Positions 51,685 to 60,101 of a stretch of DNA of 62,151 bases are shown one piece after another. The stretch lies in the NCBI GenBank assembly GCA_945952225.1, contig CAMFHP010000039.1, forward strand, positions 1-62,151. The letters run 5' to 3'. Positions within the stretch are counted from its first letter, which is position 1. Each line of letters starts with the position of its first letter. Both the position numbers and the translations under genes were made by a program. Below the pieces are notes generated by a model. It did not search any database and was not told the DNA's origin. It saw only the letters and a program-made list of their open reading frames with translations. The DNA comes from an uncultured Myxococcaceae bacterium. Lineage in GTDB: Bacteria > Myxococcota_A > Polyangia > Polyangiales > Ga0077539.

Positions 51685-53961
51685 ATGGACACCCCTCCGA
51701 AGACCCCCTCGTACGCACGCACCGCGCTCGCCGTGGCGCTCCTCGCGGTGCTGTATCTGTGGGTGTTTCCGTATCACACGGCCGTGAACAACCCGAACGA
51801 GAACGTCCGCGTGTTCATGACCGTGGCCATCGTCGATGACCACACCTTCGCCATCAACCGCGTCGAGCGCGACTGGGGCTACGTCAACGACAAGTCGCTC
51901 CGCGAGACGCCGCTCTCCGAGGCCATCACGCAGCGCCACGTCTCCGACGACGTGCTCCGCGCCGCGGGCGTCACCGACGACGTGCTCGACCGCTTTCACC
52001 ACGGACGCGCCACCGCCGAAGACCGCGCCCGCCGCGTGAACCTTCTCTACAGCTCCAAGGCGCCGGGAACGTCGTACCTCGGCGTGCCCGCGTACTGGCT
52101 CCTCACGCGCCTCACGCACCGCGACACGCACCTGCCTCCGCCCGCGCCCGCCGTCGCGCCGGGCCACCGCGCACCCACGACGCGCGAACCCATCGAGCGC
52201 CTCAAGGTGGTGTACTTCGTCCGCCTCTTCGCGAACGTGCTGCCGGGCCTCGTGTTCGCGTGGTTCTGGTACCGCTTTCTCGCGCGCCGCACGCAGAGCC
52301 CCGCCCTCGCCGATGCGGTCTTCTACAGCACCATGGCGGGCTCGTCGCTCTACGCCTACAACGAGGTCTTCGCGAGCCACGCGCACAACGCCATGTGCCT
52401 CGCCGCGGCCATCATGGCCCTCTGCGCCGCCCGCGAGCGCGACGCCGACGCCCTCGCCGCCGGACGCGACCCGAACACGAACGCGGGACTCTTCTTTCTC
52501 GCGGGACTCTTCGGCACGGGCATCACCCTCTTCGAGTACCCCGCGGGCATCGCCACCGCCGTCATCGGTGTGTGGATCGCCGCGATGAACGCCGAGCGTC
52601 GTCGCGCCGCCCTCGCGGTGTCGTTCGCGGCCCTCGTCGCGGGCGCCGTCGCGTTCGAGAAGACGCAGAAGAAGTCCGTCGCTGCCGTGGCCGCCCTCGT
52701 CGCGCTCGCGGGCTACGGCGCCACGCTGCGCGGTCGCAACGTCGCGCGTCTCGCGGCGGCGGGTGTGGGCGGCGCGATCCCCGTCGCGCTGCTGATGCTC
52801 TATCACAAGCGCTGCTTCGGCGACGTGTTCAAGCCCGGGTACAGCTACCTGGAGAACCAGCAGTTTCGCACCGAGATCTCGCAGGGCTTCTTCGGCGCCA
52901 CCGACTTCTCGTGGGAGGCGGGGCTGCGCCTCTGGTTCGATCCGGCCTTCGGGCTCGTGCCCTCGACCTTCGTGCTCGCCGTCGCGCTCCTCGGCGTCGG
53001 AGCCTTTCTCGCGTGGCGTCCCGAACCGCGCGGCGTCCGCATCGCCGTGCGCGCGATGGCCCTCGCGCTGCTGACCTTCACCCTCGTGAAGCTCGGTCTC
53101 GCCATCAAGGCCCACAGCGGCGCGCTCACCCACGCCGACGTCGGACGCGCCGTCGTCGCAACGACCCTCGCGGCCCTCGCGAACATGTCCGTGTGGATGC
53201 CTCCGTCGCCGCGCCGCGAAGCGCCCCTCGGCCTCGTGGTGCTCGCGTCGAGCTTCGGCATGACGCTGCTCATCGGCATGATGAACAACTGGCGCGGCGG
53301 CTGGCAGGTGGGACCGCGCTACCTCGTCACGCTCGTGCCCGTGCTCGCGATCGCGGCCCTCGCGGCGCTCGACGCGCTCCATCGGGCCTTCGAAGATCGA
53401 CCCGCGGCGCAGCGCGCGGTGACCCTCTTCGCGTCGGGCGCCACCGTGGCCGCGTTCATCGTGACCGGGCTCCCCTCGGCGACGTTTCCGCACATTCCGA
53501 CGGAGTTCAACGCGCCGCTCTTCGAGATGGTGCTCCCGGTGTTGCGCGACGGATTTGTTCCCCACAACGCGGGCCGCTACCTCTTCGACCTCCAGGGCCC
53601 CACGTCGATGTTCGGCTTCGTCGCCGCCGCCGCGCTGATGCTCGCGCTGGTGCTCCGCGGCGATGAACGCAGGCCCCTCGCGGCCATGGCCCACACCTTC
53701 GGCGCCATCGCGTTCGCCGTGGTGATGCTCTCGCCCTTCGCCATCGCGGCGCGCCCCGAGACCTCGCCCGTCATGCGCTACGTGAAGTCCGCGTGGGAGC
53801 CGCGCCCCGCCGATGCGCCCGCCGTCGCCGCCGCGCCGCCGCGCAACGAGACCCCCGAGCAGTCCGCCGCGCGCGCCCGTCGCCTCGCCGAAGCAGGCGA
53901 CACTGTGGCCGCCATGGATGCCTGGCTCCGCTCCATCCACGGAACGCTCCCGCGCCGATGA
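51685..53961 (+). CDS. large multi-pass membrane protein, possible GT-C-type transferase
   Basis: The 758-residue protein has about twelve hydrophobic segments. After the first helix an extracytoplasmic loop contains DDHTFAINRVERDWG and then LYSSKAPGTSYLGVPAYW, a pattern close to the Y-x-K-x-P-G sequence of PMT/ArnT-type glycosyltransferases. The last 60 residues are an Ala/Arg-rich soluble tail. An earlier GTG at 51670 is possible; the ATG at 51685 gives the usual short leader. Its stop codon overlaps the next ATG (ATGA). Catalytic residues cannot be fixed by eye, so the transferase call is inference. Confidence 0.65.
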   Translation: MDTPPKTPSYARTALAVALLAVLYLWVFPYHTAVNNPNENVRVFMTVAIVDDHTFAINRVERDWGYVNDKSLRETPLSEAITQRHVSDDVLRAAGVTDDVLDRFHHGRATAEDRARRVNLLYSSKAPGTSYLGVPAYWLLTRLTHRDTHLPPPAPAVAPGHRAPTTREPIERLKVVYFVRLFANVLPGLVFAWFWYRFLARRTQSPALADAVFYSTMAGSSLYAYNEVFASHAHNAMCLAAAIMALCAARERDADALAAGRDPNTNAGLFFLAGLFGTGITLFEYPAGIATAVIGVWIAAMNAERRRAALAVSFAALVAGAVAFEKTQKKSVAAVAALVALAGYGATLRGRNVARLAAAGVGGAIPVALLMLYHKRCFGDVFKPGYSYLENQQFRTEISQGFFGATDFSWEAGLRLWFDPAFGLVPSTFVLAVALLGVGAFLAWRPEPRGVRIAVRAMALALLTFTLVKLGLAIKAHSGALTHADVGRAVVATTLAALANMSVWMPPSPRREAPLGLVVLASSFGMTLLIGMMNNWRGGWQVGPRYLVTLVPVLAIAALAALDALHRAFEDRPAAQRAVTLFASGATVAAFIVTGLPSATFPHIPTEFNAPLFEMVLPVLRDGFVPHNAGRYLFDLQGPTSMFGFVAAAALMLALVLRGDERRPLAAMAHTFGAIAFAVVMLSPFAIAARPETSPVMRYVKSAWEPRPADAPAVAAAPPRNETPEQSAARARRLAEAGDTVAAMDAWLRSIHGTLPRR

Positions 53962-54779
53962 GTGACGCGCCCCTCGTGATCCTCGGGTGCGGATTCACGG
54001 GCCTCGCCGCCGCGCGCCTCGCCCTCGCCCGCGGACGCGCCGTGCACGCCACCTCGCGCGACCCCGCCCGCGCAGAACAGCTCCGCGCGCAGGGCCTCTC
54101 CGTCGTGTGCGCCCCTTCGCTCACCGCCGACGTCGTGCGCGCGCTCGTGCCTCCTCGTGCCCACGTGCTCGTGACCTTTCCGCCCGATGGAAGCACCGAC
54201 GCGCTCGCCGCCGACGCGCTCCCCGACGACGCGCGCTGCGTCTACGTCTCGACCACCGGCGTGTACGGCGATCGCCGCGGACACATCGACGCCCGCACGC
54301 CCACCGATGCGAGCACCGACAAGGCCCGCGCGCGCCTCGACGCCGAAGCCCACTGGCGACGTCGCGGCGCCGCCGTGCTCCGCGCCGCAGGCATCTACGG
54401 CCCCTCGCGCGGGCTCCATCTCCGCATCGCGCGCGGCACCTTTCGCATGACCGAAGACGGCGCGCAGGTGGTCTCGCGCATCCACGTCGACGACCTCGCG
54501 GCGCTCTGCATCGCGGCCCTCGACCACGGGCTCCGCGACGAGGCGCACCCCGTCGCCGACAACGCACCGGTTCCGCAGCGCGAGGTCATCGCATGGCTCG
54601 CGGAACAGCTCCGCGTGCCGATGCCGCCCTCGGTCTCGCGCGACGAAGCCGCGGAGTCGCTGCGTCACGACCGCAGCGTGGATTGCCGCGAACTCCAGCA
54701 CCGCCTCCGCCTCGCGCTCACGTTCCCCACGTACCGCGAGGGCTTCGCGCACTGCCTCGCCGCCGACGGGCTCCCGTGA
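53958..54779 (+). CDS. NAD(P)-binding sugar-epimerase-like protein (SDR superfamily)
   Basis: The 273-residue protein begins with a Rossmann fold (ILGCGFTGLAAARLALARG, G-x-G-x-x-G) and continues as an extended short-chain dehydrogenase: YVSTTGVYG, AGIYGPSRG, and SRIHVDDLAALCIAAL. The YxxxK catalytic pair typical of active epimerases is not evident, because TDKARARLDAE stands where it would fall. It may bind NAD(P) as a sensor or have another chemistry. It starts within the stop of the large membrane protein and overlaps the methyltransferase-like gene, so all three are coupled. YeeZ-type proteins have this general layout. Confidence 0.8.
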   Translation: MSDAPLVILGCGFTGLAAARLALARGRAVHATSRDPARAEQLRAQGLSVVCAPSLTADVVRALVPPRAHVLVTFPPDGSTDALAADALPDDARCVYVSTTGVYGDRRGHIDARTPTDASTDKARARLDAEAHWRRRGAAVLRAAGIYGPSRGLHLRIARGTFRMTEDGAQVVSRIHVDDLAALCIAALDHGLRDEAHPVADNAPVPQREVIAWLAEQLRVPMPPSVSRDEAAESLRHDRSVDCRELQHRLRLALTFPTYREGFAHCLAADGLP

Positions 54780-55498
54780 CCGACACGCCGCGACGCACGG
54801 TGCTCTCCACCGATGCGCTCCCCTGGCTCGACGCGCAGCCCACGCTCGACGGATGCAGCGTCTTCACCTCGCTGCCCGACGCGTCGGAGCTCGGCCCCAT
54901 GGCGCTCGACGTGTGGCGCCGCTGGTTCGTCGACGCGGCGGCGAAGGTGCTCTCGCGCGTGCCCGACGACGGCGTCGCGATCTTCTACCAGACCGACGTG
55001 AAGCGCGACGGCGCGTGGATCGACAAGGCCCACCTCGTTCACCGCGCGGCCGACGACACGGGACACCCGCTGCGCTGGCACAAGGTCGTGTGTCGCGTCG
55101 CACCGGGCGCCGTCGCCCACGGACGCCCCGCCTACGCGCACCTGCTGTGCTTCTCGCGCGGTGTGGCCCACGACCTCGCGCGCGCCACCGCCGATGTGAT
55201 CCCCACGCTCGGGGCCATGAGCTGGAGCCGCGCGATGGGCCTCGATGCGGCCCGTGTGGCCGTGCGCTTCATTCGCACGCACACGCAGAGTCACACCGTC
55301 GTCGACCCGTTCTGCGGCGAAGGAACGGCCCTCGCCGTCGCCAACGAAGCGGGCCTCCACGCGCTCGGGGTGGAGCTCTCGGCCCGTCGCGCCCGACGCG
55401 CGCGCTCGCTCACCGTCGCGCAGCTCACCGACGGACGCCGCGGGACGGGTCGTCAGGAAACGTCGCCTCGTGCGCCGCCGCAAGCACCCGAAGGGTGA
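54776..55498 (+). CDS. methyltransferase-like protein with C-terminal SAM-binding motif
   Basis: The 240-residue protein starts with GTG in the 4-bp overlap GTGA. Near its C-terminus it has VVDPFCGEGTALAVANEAGLHALGVEL, a class I SAM-binding motif of the DNA-methylase style. The N-terminal half holds CSVFTSLPD, a possible counterpart of the catalytic motif IV (usually S/D-P-P-Y), placed before motif I as in permuted beta-class methylases. That motif is degenerate, so the target (DNA, RNA or other) is unknown. Its last 74 bp overlap the opposite-strand gene at 55425-55892. Confidence 0.72.
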   Translation: MTDTPRRTVLSTDALPWLDAQPTLDGCSVFTSLPDASELGPMALDVWRRWFVDAAAKVLSRVPDDGVAIFYQTDVKRDGAWIDKAHLVHRAADDTGHPLRWHKVVCRVAPGAVAHGRPAYAHLLCFSRGVAHDLARATADVIPTLGAMSWSRAMGLDAARVAVRFIRTHTQSHTVVDPFCGEGTALAVANEAGLHALGVELSARRARRARSLTVAQLTDGRRGTGRQETSPRAPPQAPEG

Positions 55499-55892
55499 TC
55501 TCTCCGCTGCCGAGCGCCTGGATGTACACCCGCGCCTGACGCACCGACTCTTCGCTCGCCACCTCGCTGTCGCAGGCGATCGACACGATCGAGAGCGTGT
55601 GCGCGATGTCGCTCACGGTGCCGAGCAGCGGGGCCGCGTCGTCGTTGGGCGAGACCGCGTCGCGCAGTGACATCAGCACCATGCTCGCGTGCCACAGCGC
55701 ACGTCGCGGCTGGAGCTTCGAGTTCAGCGCGAGCTCCACCGCGCTCATGGCGCCGCCCACACGGAGCTTGAGCTCGGTCCACCGTGCGCCCTGCTCGTCG
55801 AAGACCTCGTTGAGCACGGTTTCGAGCACGCGCAGCGTCGGGTGCACGGCCTCGCTGAAGCGCTGGATCTCGGGTCGGGTGAGTCGTTCCAT
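55425..55892 (-). CDS. small cytosolic protein, function unknown
   Basis: The 155-residue protein starts with MERLTRPEIQRFSEAVHPTLR and is mostly alpha-helical, with a repeated acidic/hydrophobic pattern (LETVLNEVFDEQGARWTELKLRVGG). I do not recognise a family. It has no signal peptide or membrane helix. Its 3' end overlaps the end of the methyltransferase-like gene by 74 bp on the opposite strand. It diverges from the DUF3943 gene. Confidence 0.65.
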   Translation of the reverse strand: MERLTRPEIQRFSEAVHPTLRVLETVLNEVFDEQGARWTELKLRVGGAMSAVELALNSKLQPRRALWHASMVLMSLRDAVSPNDDAAPLLGTVSDIAHTLSIVSIACDSEVASEESVRQARVYIQALGSGEITLRVLAAAHEATFPDDPSRGVRR

Positions 55893-55983
55893 GGCGGGTG
55901 CGCTCGATAGCACGGAGCCCCCTCGGGTGTCGCACGCGGGTGACATAGACCGTCCCCACGGAGCGTGTGTACCTTCGCGCGCC

Positions 55984-56577
55984 GTGCGCCTCGGTCCCCT
56001 CGCGCTGTCGCTCTCGCTCGCCCTCGCGACGCTCGACGTGTGCGCGCAACAACCTCCCCATCGCGAGAGCTGGCTCGTGCCCACGCTCCACGCGGCGGGG
56101 CTGTTCACGGCGCAGCGTGTGGGCGCAGGTCTCCTGTGGGCCCACGCGTTCAGCCTCGAAGACGGCGACCGCAACCTCCGTCACCTCCGCGAGGGGTGGA
56201 CGCAGCCGCCCGTGTTCGACGCCTCACGGCGGATCTTCACGTGGGATGGCGACCGCTGGCAGATCAACCTCGTGGGCCACGGATTGATGGGCAGCGAGCT
56301 CTACCTCCGCGCGCGCCAGTGCGGTCACAACGCGCTCGCCTCCATGGCCTTCACCGCGATCGCGAGCGCCGTCTGGGAGTACGGCGTCGAGGTGTGGAAC
56401 GCCCCGCCCTCGGCCAACGACCTCGTGTGGACGCCCCTCGGCGGCGCCCTCCTCGGCGAGCTCCGCTTCGTCACCTGGGAGCTCGCAGGACGCCTCGGCA
56501 CCGCACCGCGCGCCATCGTGCGCGCCGTCGTCGACCCCTTCGGCGAGCTCGAACGCGCGCTCGGCACCGGCTGCTGA
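55984..56577 (+). CDS. DUF3943-like exported protein
   Basis: The 197-residue protein starts with GTG and has a signal peptide (LSLSLALATLDVCAQ). A region with INLVGHGLMGSELYLRAR, WEYGVEVWNAPPSANDLVWTPLGG and LGEL..DPFGELER resembles DUF3943 proteins, exported proteins of unknown function. The cysteine in VCAQ could be a lipobox, but it is not well placed. It is probably periplasmic or in the outer membrane. Confidence 0.72.
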   Translation: MRLGPLALSLSLALATLDVCAQQPPHRESWLVPTLHAAGLFTAQRVGAGLLWAHAFSLEDGDRNLRHLREGWTQPPVFDASRRIFTWDGDRWQINLVGHGLMGSELYLRARQCGHNALASMAFTAIASAVWEYGVEVWNAPPSANDLVWTPLGGALLGELRFVTWELAGRLGTAPRAIVRAVVDPFGELERALGTGC

Positions 56578-56639
56578 CGCACACCCCTCCCCCACGTCGC
56601 CCGTTCCCCCGCGGGCGCCGTTGCGGTACTGCGCGGAGC

Positions 56640-57419
56640 GTGACCTTCAAGATCGTCCGCCTCGCGCAGCTCGCGCTCGATGACGAATCGTCGTTCCGCC
56701 ACATCGGCGTGTGGCGCGACCTCAAAGACATCGCCGCGCGCGATGCGCTGCCCTTCCGCATTCCCGCCTCGAAGAAGCCCGTTTCATGGGCCCGCGCGCT
56801 CTTCCTGAACCTCACGTTCTGGAGCGCCGCCGAGCCCTCCGACGTGCTGATGGACGCGCACCTCCCCGCCGACGCCCTGGCCCACGCCGCGTGGCACCAC
56901 CTCGCGCGCGTGGCCTTCGCGCCCACGGGCATCGGTGCGGAGGCGATGTTCCTCGGCGAGGCCATCGCGAGCGCCTTCGACCTCTACCTCGTGGGTCGTC
57001 TCCTCACGAACGCGCCCGACTGCGACTTTCTCGCGACGCAGGTGCCCGCGATGGCCGAGCGCGCGCAGGACGCGGGCCTGAGCGACGACGACTTCGAAGC
57101 CCTCCTCGCCTCCGTGGCCGAGGCGCCCGAGCGTGCGTTCGAAGACCTCCGCGCGCTGCTCTTCGACGCGACGTGCTCGCTGCTCCACGCGCGCGACGTC
57201 GACGACGCCGCGGCCCGTCTCACGGCCTTCGACGCGCACCGCTTCGGATGCCTCCTGCACCACTACGAGCTCTCGAACTGGATGCTCTTCGCGCGCGCCT
57301 TCGCCCCCACCGCGCTCGGTCGTGACGAGGCCGTGCGCGCCGTCGACCATGCGCTCCGTGAGGCCGCCGATCCCATCGCGTGGCTCGAACAGCACTGGGT
57401 CGCGCCGCGCCTCGCGTAG
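56640..57419 (+). CDS. conserved-looking soluble protein, function unknown
   Basis: The 259-residue protein starts with GTG (VTFKIVRL) and is rich in Ala/Leu/Asp helices. A His-rich stretch HAAWHHLARVAF lies around residue 90, and a Cys/His-containing FGCLLHHYELSN near residue 205, which could bind metal. I do not recognise the family. There is no signal peptide or membrane helix. A Shine-Dalgarno sequence is weak. It converges with the dienelactone hydrolase, 5 bp between ends. Confidence 0.65.
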   Translation: MTFKIVRLAQLALDDESSFRHIGVWRDLKDIAARDALPFRIPASKKPVSWARALFLNLTFWSAAEPSDVLMDAHLPADALAHAAWHHLARVAFAPTGIGAEAMFLGEAIASAFDLYLVGRLLTNAPDCDFLATQVPAMAERAQDAGLSDDDFEALLASVAEAPERAFEDLRALLFDATCSLLHARDVDDAAARLTAFDAHRFGCLLHHYELSNWMLFARAFAPTALGRDEAVRAVDHALREAADPIAWLEQHWVAPRLA

Positions 57420-57424
57420 CGCGC

Positions 57425-58165
57425 TCACGTCGCCGCGAGCGCCTCGCCGAAGAGGTGTTCCAGCGCGCGCCAGTGACGCTCGGACTCGGCCTCGTCGTAC
57501 ACCGGCGTCCCATTCACGGACCACCCGTGCCGCGCCTCGTAGTGCTCGATCGCGTAGCGCTTCGAGAGCCCGCGCAGCGTGGCATCGAGCGTGTCGGCCT
57601 GGGCGCGCGTGAAGAACACGTCGTCCTTCGCAACGGCGATGTAGAGCCGCGCGCTTGCACCCTCCGCGGCGCGATGCGCGCTCTCGGGCGCATCGGTCAC
57701 GAGCCCGCCCGGATGGATCGCCGCCGCCGCACGCACCCGATCGCCGAGACGCGTCGCGAGCACGAACGCATGACGGCCGCCCATGCAGTAGCCCACGGTG
57801 CCGAGACGCGCGGTGTCGACCGTCGCACGCGTCGCGAGCACGGCCACACACGCCTCGAAGTCACGCAGCACCGCGTCGGAGGTGAGGCCCCCGATGAGCC
57901 GTCGCATCTCGGCCATCTTCTCGGGCTGCGTCATCACCGCGGGGTCGAAGGTCACGTGCCGTCCCACGCGGTGATACAGGTCGGGAAGCATCACGTGGTA
58001 GCCGTGGCTCGCGAGCCGTCGGGCCATGCCCTGAAGCGCATCGCGGTAGCCCAGACCGTCCATGAGGAACACCACCGCCGCGTGCGGCCCCTCGCCGTCG
58101 GGCACCACCTCGTACGTGCTCATCACGCCGTCGGGCGTGTCGATGTCGATCTCGCGCGTCTCCAT
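57425..58165 (-). CDS. dienelactone hydrolase family protein
   Basis: The 246-residue alpha/beta hydrolase has the nucleophile Cys127 in GTVGYCMGG, the acidic residue in VAKDDVFF, and the catalytic His in ARHGWSV, which together form the Cys-Asp-His triad of dienelactone hydrolases. The N-terminus (METREIDIDTPDG) is the usual first strand. Such enzymes open lactone rings in aromatic degradation or act on other esters; the substrate is not deducible. An ATG at 58174 three codons earlier is an alternative start. It diverges from the desaturase gene, 139 bp apart. Confidence 0.9.
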   Translation of the reverse strand: METREIDIDTPDGVMSTYEVVPDGEGPHAAVVFLMDGLGYRDALQGMARRLASHGYHVMLPDLYHRVGRHVTFDPAVMTQPEKMAEMRRLIGGLTSDAVLRDFEACVAVLATRATVDTARLGTVGYCMGGRHAFVLATRLGDRVRAAAAIHPGGLVTDAPESAHRAAEGASARLYIAVAKDDVFFTRAQADTLDATLRGLSKRYAIEHYEARHGWSVNGTPVYDEAESERHWRALEHLFGEALAAT

Positions 58166-58304
58166 GGAACGCATCGTACAGAGCCCGTTTAGGCACCGAC
58201 AACGCGCGCGATTTCCGCACCGTGCACGCGGCGCAACGACCCGCGCGGCGCGGTGAAAGCCGTTGCCCTCACGAGGCTCCGCACCGCACGATCCCGCGCC
58301 TTCG

Positions 58305-59288
58305 ATGGACGCCTCCTCCACCCCTCGCACCTGGGATGAACTCCGCCGCGCGGTCGACGACGCGGGCTGTTTCGAGACGGCCCCCATGGCCTCCGTCGCG
58401 AGCTACGTGCTCCACGTGGTGCTCTCGGCGCTGACCTTCTGGGCGAGCGCGAACGGCCCTGCGTGGGCGGCGGTTCCGCTGTTCGTGCTGGCGTCGTTCC
58501 TGTTCTACCGACTCGGCTGGATCATGCACGACGCGGCGCACGGCGGCGTGTTCGCGAGCGCCGAAGCCAACCGTCGCTTCGCGGCGCTCGTGGCGGGCAC
58601 GCTCGGTGAGTTCCCTTCGGGCTGGCGCTACGGACACAACCGTCACCACGCAGCCCCCAACGTGCGCGGCCGCGACATGGACCAGTCCGAACGCTGGGAC
58701 CCCGAACGCCGCTACCGCACGCGCCTCGGCGCCTTCGTGGGCGTGCTGCTGCTCAGCCGTTTCCGCGGAAACTACCTCCCGAAGACGATGATCCTCGTGG
58801 GGCTCCGCGACGGCTACTTCTGCCTCCGTCATCACCGCGCGAACTTCTCGCGCGAGCTCACGGGCTCTCTCCTCGGACTCGGCGCGCAGCTCGCGTGGCT
58901 CACGGTGCTCTTTGGTGCGTGGTCCCCGCTGCTGCTGCTCGCGCACACGACGATCGGGCTGCTCTACCTGAACACGGTCTTCGCGGGGAACCACTACGAC
59001 CTCGACAGCTTCGACGAGGGCGACGCGCGCGAGATCCCCTTCGCAGAGCTTCAGGTGCGCACGACGCGCAACTACCCCGACGGTCCCGTTGCGCGCTTCG
59101 TCTTCGGCGGCCTCGAACACCAGATCGAGCACCACCTCTTTCCGAACATGCCGCGCCACGGACTCGCGAAGGCCGCCCCGCTCGTGCGCGCCTGGTGTGC
59201 CGCGCGCGGCCTGCCCTATCGGGTCGACGGCTTCGCGCACTGCATCGATGCGGTGCTGCGCTTCCACATCGTCGACGGCCCGCGCTGA
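58305..59288 (+). CDS. membrane fatty-acid desaturase
   Basis: The 327-residue di-iron enzyme introduces a double bond into an acyl chain. Three histidine boxes are present: HDAAHGG, HNRHH and HQIEHH. About four membrane helices are arranged in two hairpins (residues 30-75 and 180-225). The HQIEHHLFP motif is typical of the acyl-lipid / linoleoyl-CoA desaturase branch, and no cytochrome b5 domain is fused. The ATG at 58305 is chosen because the upstream ATG at 58263 adds a Pro-rich leader. An electron donor is not encoded next to it. Confidence 0.93.
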   Translation: MDASSTPRTWDELRRAVDDAGCFETAPMASVASYVLHVVLSALTFWASANGPAWAAVPLFVLASFLFYRLGWIMHDAAHGGVFASAEANRRFAALVAGTLGEFPSGWRYGHNRHHAAPNVRGRDMDQSERWDPERRYRTRLGAFVGVLLLSRFRGNYLPKTMILVGLRDGYFCLRHHRANFSRELTGSLLGLGAQLAWLTVLFGAWSPLLLLAHTTIGLLYLNTVFAGNHYDLDSFDEGDAREIPFAELQVRTTRNYPDGPVARFVFGGLEHQIEHHLFPNMPRHGLAKAAPLVRAWCAARGLPYRVDGFAHCIDAVLRFHIVDGPR

Positions 59289-59295
59289 TCGCGCG

Positions 59296-59982
59296 CTACG
59301 CACTGCCGCCAATGGAGGCGTGGAGCTCGCCGGTGTCCATGTCCATCTCGACGTAGACGACGCAGGCGCCGCCATCGTGAACGACGCGCATCTCGTCGGC
59401 GCGCTCGACCTCACGCTCAATCCGCATCTGCTCGCAGAGCAACTGCACGACCAGCGCGCGTCGGCCGTTCGAGAAGTCCCCCGTGTACTCGCGCCACGCA
59501 CGCGGAAGGTTCCTCGCCTCGACGGGACGCCCGCTTCGCCAGCGGAGGTTCACGCCGCGCGCCCAGGCATCCTCGAAGGCGAGCACGTCGCAGGGCGTGA
59601 CGGACCACTGCGCCGCCCGCAGGCACACGGCGTGGTCGCGCGTTCCCACGCGTTCCCGCAGCGCGCACGCGTCCCGTTGATGCCAGGTCGGCGTGTTGAA
59701 GACGCGCCCGGCGAAGTGCGCATCGCGCACCACGTACTGACCGAGCTCGCGATACGGCGAGCGAAGGATCGCCACGCACCGTCCCTCGCCATCGCCCTCG
59801 AATCGATCGGAGGGGCGTCGCCACACGGACCACGGCGGTCCCACCGGGTCCGTCGCCCTCGGACCGGGCAATGCGGCGTGCGTGGGCGTCGCGGGCCTCG
59901 CCACGACGCGCGACCGGGGCACGCAGTCGGCGACCGCGAGCATCACCACGAGCCCCCATCGTCGTCGTGTGTCGGAACGCAT
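59296..59982 (-). CDS. exported protein, function unknown
   Basis: The 228-residue protein has a leader with an RRR-rich start and a hydrophobic stretch ending in VADC. The Asp before Cys makes a lipobox doubtful. The mature part has scattered cysteines (GRCVAIL, DACALRERVG, AVCLRAA, TPCDVLAF), which may form disulfides. I do not recognise a domain. An in-frame ATG at 60009 would lengthen the leader. It converges with the desaturase, 7 bp between ends. Confidence 0.65.
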   Translation of the reverse strand: MRSDTRRRWGLVVMLAVADCVPRSRVVARPATPTHAALPGPRATDPVGPPWSVWRRPSDRFEGDGEGRCVAILRSPYRELGQYVVRDAHFAGRVFNTPTWHQRDACALRERVGTRDHAVCLRAAQWSVTPCDVLAFEDAWARGVNLRWRSGRPVEARNLPRAWREYTGDFSNGRRALVVQLLCEQMRIEREVERADEMRVVHDGGACVVYVEMDMDTGELHASIGGSA

Positions 59983-60101
59983 CGGTGATCCGCACTCCCC
60001 CGCGCGCACATCGCATTCGCCATGGCGGGCAGGCGCACGCTACCGCGCACACAGGCACCACCGTCAGCCTTCGTTCCGCGCGCCTCGCCCGACGACACCC
60101 G

